In this document: positions 6,678 through 10,836 of the stretch, piece by piece | How the letters are laid out: every line of letters begins with the position of its first letter | How positions within the stretch are numbered: position 1 is the stretch's first letter | Program-made: the position numbers and the translations under genes | The notes under the pieces: model-generated | What the model was told of the DNA's origin: nothing | What the model saw: only the letters and a program-made list of their open reading frames with translations | The model's database searches: none | Origin: an uncultured Methylophaga sp. | GTDB taxonomy: Bacteria; Pseudomonadota; Gammaproteobacteria; Nitrosococcales; Methylophagaceae | Length of the DNA stretch: 10,836 nucleotides | Assembly (NCBI GenBank): GCA_947631375.1 | Contig: CANRLD010000047.1 | Location: 1 to 10,836 of the forward strand | Direction of reading: 5' to 3'

Positions 6678-7619
6678 ATGCATTCAGCGTTTGTTTTTCC
6701 CGGTCAAGGCTCGCAATCAGTCGCAATGTTGGCCGAACTTGCAGAAAACTTTCCCCAAGTACAGCAAACGTTTGCCGAGGCAAGCGAAGCCTTGGGATAT
6801 GATTTGTGGACGCTGGTGCAAAGTGGCCCCGAAACAGAGCTCAATCAGACAGATAAAACACAGCCGGCGATGCTGGCAGCTGGCATCGCCGTGTGGCGTA
6901 GCTGGGAGGCGGTAAGTAACTATAAACCTGCCTATCTGGCTGGACATAGCCTCGGTGAATACACCGCTTTGGTTGCTGCGCAGGCGCTGGATTTTAAAAC
7001 AGCAATTAAATTAGTCGAAAAGCGTGGCCAATTGATGCAACAAGCTGTTCCTGCCGGTGACGGTGCAATGGCTGCGATTTTGGGATTGGATGATGATGTT
7101 GTAAAAGCCGTTTGCCAACAAGCCAGTGACGCAGGTGTTGTTGAAGCGGTTAATTTCAACTCTCCCGGACAAGTGGTGATCGCTGGTGCCAAAGCGGCTG
7201 TTGATAGCGCTATTGCAATTGCCACTGAAAAGGGAGCCAAACGCGCATTATTGTTACCGGTCAGCGTACCGTCGCATTGTGCGTTGATGCGCCCGGCTGC
7301 CGAGCAGCTATTAACAGAACTTGAACAGGTAACTATCCAGTCGCCAAAAATCCCGGTTATTCATAATGCCAGTGTCACAGCCACGGCAGATCCCGAGGAA
7401 ATACGTCACTTATTGGCTCAACAGTTGTATAGCCCCGTACGCTGGGTGGAAACCGTTGAATGGTTATCAACTCAAGGGGTAAGCGTACTGGTTGAATGTG
7501 GTCCAGGAAAAGTGCTCGCCGGCCTGAGCAAACGAATCAATAAAGCATTGTCAGCCTTACCGGTGTTTGATTCGGTTACCCTGCAAAAAACGCAAGAAGT
7601 GTTAGGAGAACAAAAATGA
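6678..7619 (+). CDS. fabD: Malonyl-CoA:ACP transacylase (FabD)
   Basis: FabD transfers malonate from CoA to ACP, supplying the two-carbon donor for every condensation. The 313-residue product shows the oxyanion-hole motif FPGQGSQ (Gln10), the nucleophile Ser91 in GHSLGEY, Arg116 in EKRGQLMQ, which binds the malonyl carboxylate, and catalytic His200 in VPSHCALM. All match the E. coli enzyme with a one-residue offset. The start ATG 6678 has TGAGGT at 6662-6667 upstream and sits 18 bases after fabH. It overlaps fabG by 4 bases (ATGA), implying coupled translation. The assignment is secure. Confidence 0.97.
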   Translation: MHSAFVFPGQGSQSVAMLAELAENFPQVQQTFAEASEALGYDLWTLVQSGPETELNQTDKTQPAMLAAGIAVWRSWEAVSNYKPAYLAGHSLGEYTALVAAQALDFKTAIKLVEKRGQLMQQAVPAGDGAMAAILGLDDDVVKAVCQQASDAGVVEAVNFNSPGQVVIAGAKAAVDSAIAIATEKGAKRALLLPVSVPSHCALMRPAAEQLLTELEQVTIQSPKIPVIHNASVTATADPEEIRHLLAQQLYSPVRWVETVEWLSTQGVSVLVECGPGKVLAGLSKRINKALSALPVFDSVTLQKTQEVLGEQK

Positions 7620-8359
7620 GTCTACAAGGTAAAGTCGCCTTGGTAACAGGGGCCACTCGCGGTATCGGCCGCGCTATTGCGCTAAGTCTGGGGCAGCAGG
7701 GGGCAACCGTTATCGGCACGGCCACATCGGAAAGCGGCGCGGCAGCAATTAGTGACTATCTGCAAGCAGCGGGTATTTCCGGCAGAGGTCTGGTGTTAAA
7801 TGTCACCCAAGACAGCGCAATTGATGAAGTTGTTACCGCCATTGAAAATGAGTTTGCCGCACCGGATATTCTGGTAAACAATGCCGGAATTACCCGTGAT
7901 AACTTACTGATGCGGATGAAAGACGAAGAGTGGGATGACATTATCAGCACCAATCTGACATCAATTTTCAAATTAAGTAAACGCTGCCTGCGCGCGATGA
8001 CGAAAGCACGTTGGGGTCGTATTATTAACATTACTTCAGTTGTCGGAGTGATGGGCAATGCTGGTCAAACCAATTATGCTGCCGCTAAAGCCGGAGTAAT
8101 TGGCTTCAGTAAATCACTGGCTCGCGAAGTGGGCGCACGCGGCATCACAGTAAACAGTGTTGCTCCAGGATTTATTGACACCGATATGACCAGCGGACTT
8201 CCTGAAGCGCATAAAACCGCTTTACTGGAACAAGTTCCCATCAAACGTCTTGGTGAAGCAGATGAAATTGCCGCTGCAGTCAGCTTTTTGGCCAGTCCTT
8301 TGGCTGGGTATATTACCGGTGAAACGCTGAATGTAAATGGCGGTATGTATATGAATTAA
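7616..8359 (+). CDS. fabG: 3-oxoacyl-ACP reductase (FabG)
   Basis: FabG is the NADPH-dependent short-chain dehydrogenase that reduces 3-oxoacyl-ACP to (R)-3-hydroxyacyl-ACP. The 247-residue product has the Rossmann motif TGATRGIGRA (11-20), the NNAG motif (88-91), the catalytic tetrad Asn113, Ser141, Tyr154 and Lys158 (YAAAK), and the PGFIDTDM segment (184-191). The C-terminal GGMYMN is typical. The start ATG 7616 overlaps the fabD stop and has AGGAG at 7604-7608. Downstream, a terminator-like hairpin probably ends or attenuates the plsX-to-fabG transcript before acpP. Length is within a few residues of E. coli FabG. The assignment is supported by both motifs and operon position, although the SDR superfamily is large. 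Confidence 0.97.
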   Translation: MSLQGKVALVTGATRGIGRAIALSLGQQGATVIGTATSESGAAAISDYLQAAGISGRGLVLNVTQDSAIDEVVTAIENEFAAPDILVNNAGITRDNLLMRMKDEEWDDIISTNLTSIFKLSKRCLRAMTKARWGRIINITSVVGVMGNAGQTNYAAAKAGVIGFSKSLAREVGARGITVNSVAPGFIDTDMTSGLPEAHKTALLEQVPIKRLGEADEIAAAVSFLASPLAGYITGETLNVNGGMYMN

Positions 8360-8363
8360 TGGC

Positions 8364-8388
8364 CTGAATCTGTAGGGTTCAGTTTTTT
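8364..8388 (+). terminator. Candidate intrinsic terminator after fabG
   Basis: CTGAATC (8364-8370) can pair with GGTTCAG as GGGTTCAG 8375-8382, giving about 7 base pairs including one G-U, with a small loop. It is followed directly by six T residues (8383-8388). The stem is short and only moderately stable, so it may attenuate rather than fully stop transcription. Its position directly before an independent acpP promoter fits. Confidence 0.6.
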
Positions 8389-8392
8389 AATA

Positions 8393-8433
8393 GCGGAGAT
8401 ATTTTCAGGACAAGGCTATCAGCTTGTCTCCGC
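8393..8433 (+). repeat. Compound inverted repeat upstream of acpP
   Basis: An outer perfect 7-base repeat GCGGAGA (8393-8399) / TCTCCGC (8427-8433) encloses an inner 6-base repeat GACAAG (8409-8414) / CTTGTC (8423-8428). The two share bases 8427-8428, so they can form one long bulged stem or compete. The right arm overlaps the candidate -35 element of acpP, suggesting either an operator or an RNA structure on read-through transcripts from fabG. Confidence 0.6.
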
Positions 8434-8452
8434 AGTGCTTGCACTATAAAAT
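8424..8452 (+). promoter_or_regulatory. Candidate acpP promoter
   Basis: A -35-like TTGTCT (8424-8429) and a -10-like TAAAAT (8447-8452) are separated by 17 bases; an overlapping TATAAA lies at 8445-8450. The start would be near 8459, giving a leader of roughly 38 bases before the acpP ATG. An independent acpP promoter is known in E. coli and fits the high demand for ACP. Confidence 0.55.
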
Positions 8453-8467
8453 GCCAGCACATTGTTT

Positions 8468-8479
8468 GTAGTTAACTAC
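8468..8479 (+). promoter_or_regulatory. Perfect 12-base palindrome in the acpP leader
   Basis: GTAGTTAACTAC is fully self-complementary and ends 2 bases before the Shine-Dalgarno region AAAGGA. As RNA it could form only a 4-base-pair stem with loop TTAA; as DNA it could be a dimeric protein site. No regulator is recognised. Confidence 0.4.
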
Positions 8480-8496
8480 CAAAGGAAACAGATGTT

Positions 8497-8733
8497 ATGA
8501 GTGATATTGAAGCTCGAGTAAAAGATATTGTTGTTGAGCAATTAGGTGTAAATGCCGATGAAGTAACCGCGGATGCTTCATTTATTGATGATCTTGGCGC
8601 CGACTCGCTGGACACTGTTGAGCTGGTTATGGCTCTGGAAGAAGCATTTGAGTGCGAAATTCCTGACGAAGAAGCTGAAAAGATCACTACCGTCAAAGAA
8701 GCTGTTGCCTATATTAATTCTGTACAGTCTTAA
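8497..8733 (+). CDS. acpP: Acyl carrier protein
   Basis: AcpP is the small acidic carrier that holds growing acyl chains on a 4'-phosphopantetheine arm and delivers them to the Fab enzymes, to phospholipid synthesis and to lipid A synthesis. The 78-residue product is the usual length. It has the attachment site GADSLD with Ser37 (counting Met1), followed by the acidic recognition helix TVELVMALEEAFE, and ends in AVAYINS. ATG 8497 follows AAGGA (8482-8486) at 10 bases. A closer ATG at 8492 opens only a two-codon frame. The gene is flanked by a terminator and promoter upstream and by a long hairpin downstream, so it is likely expressed partly as a separate, abundant short transcript. The identification is certain. 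Confidence 0.98.
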   Translation: MSDIEARVKDIVVEQLGVNADEVTADASFIDDLGADSLDTVELVMALEEAFECEIPDEEAEKITTVKEAVAYINSVQS

Positions 8734-8750
8734 TATTACAGGTTGCTTCA

Positions 8751-8793
8751 GATATAGCCGTCTAGTGTGCAGGTCATGCTAGACGGCTATGTT
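8751..8793 (+). terminator. Long hairpin between acpP and fabF, candidate terminator or attenuator
   Basis: ATAGCCGTCTAG (8754-8765) is the exact reverse complement of CTAGACGGCTAT (8779-8790). The loop side extends the stem with two G-U pairs, then U-A and G-C, leaving the 5-base loop CAGGT (8770-8774). The outer side adds a few weak pairs. The tail GTTGTATCT is only moderately T-rich, so it may be a partial terminator or an RNA-stabilising structure that lets acpP mRNA exceed fabF mRNA. Confidence 0.6.
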
Positions 8794-8827
8794 GTATCTA
8801 TAGACAAGATTTGCATGAGGAAAACTG

Positions 8828-10069
8828 ATGTCTAAAAGACGCGTTGTGGTTACCGGTCTTGGTGCGGTAACACCGGTCGGTTTATCGGTGGCTGAAAGTT
8901 GGGACAATATTCTGGCTGCTAAAAGTGGTGTTGCACCAATTACATCTTTCGATGTGACTGATTTTCCAGTTCGTTTTGGTGCCAGTGTCAAAGAGTTTGA
9001 TGTCACCACAGTTATTTCTCGTAAAGATGCCAAAAAGATGGATACTTTCATCCATTATGGTATTGCTGCTGCAGTAGAGGCTATTAACGATGCCGGGCTG
9101 GAAATTACTGATGCCAATGCAGAGCGCGTTGGTGTGGCAATTGGCTCAGGTATTGGCGGTTTACCAGGAATCGAAGCAGGCTATGACAGCTTCCTGGCAG
9201 GCGGACCACGCAAGATTTCCCCGTTTTTTGTTCCCAGCAATATCATCAACATGATTTCAGGTAATTTATCCATCATGTACGGCATGAAAGGACCGAATAC
9301 CGCGATTGTAACGGCTTGTTCTACAGGCACGCACAGCATCTCAGCGGCGGGACGGATGATCCAGTATGGTGATGCAGATGTGATGATTGCCGGTGGTGCA
9401 GAAATGGCAACGTCGAAAACTGGTTTAGGCGGTTTTGCCGCGGCCCGCGCGCTATCGACACGTAATGACGATCCTTTGGCAGCAAGTCGGCCATGGGACA
9501 AAGATCGTGATGGTTTTGTTTTGGGAGATGGGGCTGGGGTTATCGTATTGGAAGAATACGAACACGCTAAAAAGCGTGGTGCCACTATCTATGCCGAGCT
9601 GACCGGGTCCGGTATGAGCAGTGATGCTTACCATATGACCATGCCTTCCCAAGGTGGAGAGGGTGCCGCACGTTGCATGGTAAATGCAATGAAGGATGCT
9701 GGGATCAATCCTGAACAAATCAGTTATATCAACGCTCACGGAACTTCAACACCGGCTGGAGATGTCGCTGAAACACAAGCGATTAAAGCGGCGCTTGGTC
9801 ATGCTGCACAAACAGTGGCAGTCAGCTCAACCAAGTCAATGATCGGTCATTTGTTAGGCGCTGCGGGCGGGGTTGAAGCTGTATTTAGCATTCTGGCAAT
9901 TCGTGATCAGGTCGCACCGCCGACTATTAATCTGGACAATCCGGATGAAGGGTGTGATTTAGATTATGTTCCCCATACTGCCCGGCAAATGCCCATTGAG
10001 ATAGCCATGTCTAACTCATTTGGCTTTGGTGGCACCAACGGTACCGTTATCTTTAGAAAACTCCGTTAG
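8828..10069 (+). CDS. fabF: 3-oxoacyl-ACP synthase II (FabF)
   Basis: FabF condenses malonyl-ACP with acyl-ACP to elongate fatty acids; in E. coli it also adjusts unsaturated chain length with temperature. The 413-residue product has the Cys-His-His triad: Cys164 in VTACSTGTHS, His304 in NAHGTST and His341 in MIGHLLGAAGG, each one position after the E. coli numbering. The N-terminal RRVVVTGLGAVTPVG and the C-terminal NSFGFGGTNGTVIF motifs are complete. ATG 8828 has GAGG at 8817-8820. It follows the acpP hairpin and ends 10 bases before pabC, as in E. coli. FabB is a possible alternative in the same superfamily, but length, motif wording and position after acpP favour FabF. Confidence 0.97.
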   Translation: MSKRRVVVTGLGAVTPVGLSVAESWDNILAAKSGVAPITSFDVTDFPVRFGASVKEFDVTTVISRKDAKKMDTFIHYGIAAAVEAINDAGLEITDANAERVGVAIGSGIGGLPGIEAGYDSFLAGGPRKISPFFVPSNIINMISGNLSIMYGMKGPNTAIVTACSTGTHSISAAGRMIQYGDADVMIAGGAEMATSKTGLGGFAAARALSTRNDDPLAASRPWDKDRDGFVLGDGAGVIVLEEYEHAKKRGATIYAELTGSGMSSDAYHMTMPSQGGEGAARCMVNAMKDAGINPEQISYINAHGTSTPAGDVAETQAIKAALGHAAQTVAVSSTKSMIGHLLGAAGGVEAVFSILAIRDQVAPPTINLDNPDEGCDLDYVPHTARQMPIEIAMSNSFGFGGTNGTVIFRKLR

Positions 10070-10079
10070 TTGCGGCAAG

Positions 10080-10836
10080 ATGATTCTGATTAACGGCCAA
10101 CCGGAAAACAGAATCGAAATCGCTGATCGCGGTTTGCAATATGGCGATGGTTTGTTTGAAACCATCGCCTACCGAAATGGCCGACTGGAATTTTTCCCGG
10201 AACACATTTGTAGACTGCTTGCTGGTAGTCAACGCTTAAACATTCTCTTTACCTCAGAGCAGCAACAGCAGCTTGAAGCTGAAGTTGCAGCTGTTTGCCA
10301 GCAACTGGAAAATGATGCAGTAATTAAAATTATCCTCACTCGTGGCAGTGGTGGGCGAGGCTATCGTTACCAGCCCGGGATGCAGGCAACCCGTATTGTC
10401 AGTACTCATCCCATGCCGGTTTATCCCGCTAAGCATACGACAGGCATCACGGTACGGATTTGTCAGCAGCGACTGGCCAATAATCCTGTACTGGCAGGCA
10501 TCAAACATCTTAACCGGCTGGAACAGGTCCTGGCCCGTAATGAGTGGCAGGATGAACAGATTGCCGAAGGCTTAATGTTTGATTATCAGGACAAATTGAT
10601 TGAGGGAACGATGTCAAATGTGTTTCTGGTGCAAAACAATCAATTATGGACGCCGGATCTTTCAACAGCCGGCATCGCTGGTATCATGCGGCAAAAGTTG
10701 ATTGAAATAGCGCAGCGACAAGGTATCAGTTGCCATGTGAGGTCATTGCAAGTTGAGCAGATTAAACAGGCAGACGAAATGTTTATGTGTAACAGCCTGA
10801 TTGGTATCTGGCCGGTCAGTGATATCGTAGACTATG
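10080..10836 (+). CDS. pabC: Aminodeoxychorismate lyase PabC, 5' part (3' end cut by window edge)
   Basis: PabC is a PLP-dependent fold-IV enzyme that converts 4-amino-4-deoxychorismate to p-aminobenzoate and pyruvate for folate synthesis. The frame stays open from ATG 10080 to the window edge (252 complete codons). The product starts MILINGQPEN, aligning with E. coli PabC MFLINGH. It contains DRGLQYGDGLFET (16-28), TRGSGGRGY (87-95), the PLP-binding Lys142 in AGIKHLNRLEQVLAR, the EGTMSNVF segment (175-182), GIMRQ (201-205) and the ADEMFMCNSL motif (231-240). Roughly 20 C-terminal residues are missing compared with the E. coli protein (269). The ribosome binding site is weak, and the 10-base gap after fabF suggests coupling. 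Branched-chain or D-amino-acid aminotransferases share the fold, but the KHLNRLEQ motif and the position after fabF support PabC. Confidence 0.93.
   Translation, partial: MILINGQPENRIEIADRGLQYGDGLFETIAYRNGRLEFFPEHICRLLAGSQRLNILFTSEQQQQLEAEVAAVCQQLENDAVIKIILTRGSGGRGYRYQPGMQATRIVSTHPMPVYPAKHTTGITVRICQQRLANNPVLAGIKHLNRLEQVLARNEWQDEQIAEGLMFDYQDKLIEGTMSNVFLVQNNQLWTPDLSTAGIAGIMRQKLIEIAQRQGISCHVRSLQVEQIKQADEMFMCNSLIGIWPVSDIVDY

Noticed and set aside
6520..6915. Open frame bridging fabH and fabD in another frame
   Set aside because: It reads conserved fabH and fabD codons out of frame and gives no recognisable protein.
9612..9633. Bulged hairpin GGTA-AGCA / TGCT-TACC with a GTGA loop inside fabF
   Set aside because: It is short and bulged, lies in conserved coding sequence, and is likely chance.
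9181..9739. Minus-strand open frames opposite fabF
   Set aside because: They are antisense shadows of a highly conserved gene, without their own ribosome sites or domains.
1..10836. Search for a novel defence, mobile or secondary-metabolite system
   Set aside because: Every long frame is accounted for by known housekeeping genes. I saw no transposase, integrase, toxin-antitoxin pair, direct-repeat array or RNA gene.

Overview
The window looks like ordinary chromosomal housekeeping DNA from a gammaproteobacterium of moderate GC content. All genes lie on the + strand and are densely packed. The evidence for this lineage is the dedD-cvpA-purF trio, the yceD-rpmF-plsX-fabH-fabD-fabG-acpP-fabF-pabC order known from Escherichia coli and relatives, and protein sequences that align closely by eye with the E. 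coli proteins. The genus cannot be determined from what I can see; a marine or methylotrophic gammaproteobacterium is only a guess.

Layout. Bases 1-944 hold the 3' end of lon (ATP-dependent protease: sensor-2 region and the complete Ser-Lys peptidase domain). After a 32-base gap comes a SPOR-domain cell-division protein (dedD type, 977-1729). A gap of about 110 bases with a plausible promoter leads to cvpA (1841-2332) and purF (2350-3858), the classical purine-linked pair. From about 3900 to the window end runs the fatty-acid and phospholipid cluster: yceD (3939-4457), rpmF (4491-4670), plsX (4684-5703), fabH (5700-6659), fabD (6678-7619), fabG (7616-8359), acpP (8497-8733), fabF (8828-10069) and the 5' part of pabC (10080 to the window edge).

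How the genes work together. PlsX makes acyl-phosphate for phospholipid synthesis. FabD loads malonate onto ACP, FabH makes the first condensation, FabG reduces the 3-keto group, FabF elongates, and AcpP carries the chain. YceD and L32 link the cluster to ribosome assembly, and PabC belongs to folate (p-aminobenzoate) synthesis. Start/stop overlaps at plsX/fabH (GTGA) and fabD/fabG (ATGA) suggest translational coupling. acpP appears to be insulated, with a terminator-like hairpin before it, its own promoter, and a long hairpin after it.

I found no mobile element, CRISPR array, tRNA, rRNA or undescribed system. The points worth a second look are the unusual junction lon-dedD-cvpA-purF-yceD, a perfect 12-base-pair inverted repeat about 30 bases into plsX just after a TTG start, compound inverted repeats and a two-codon reading frame in the acpP leader, and a near-leaderless promoter arrangement for yceD.
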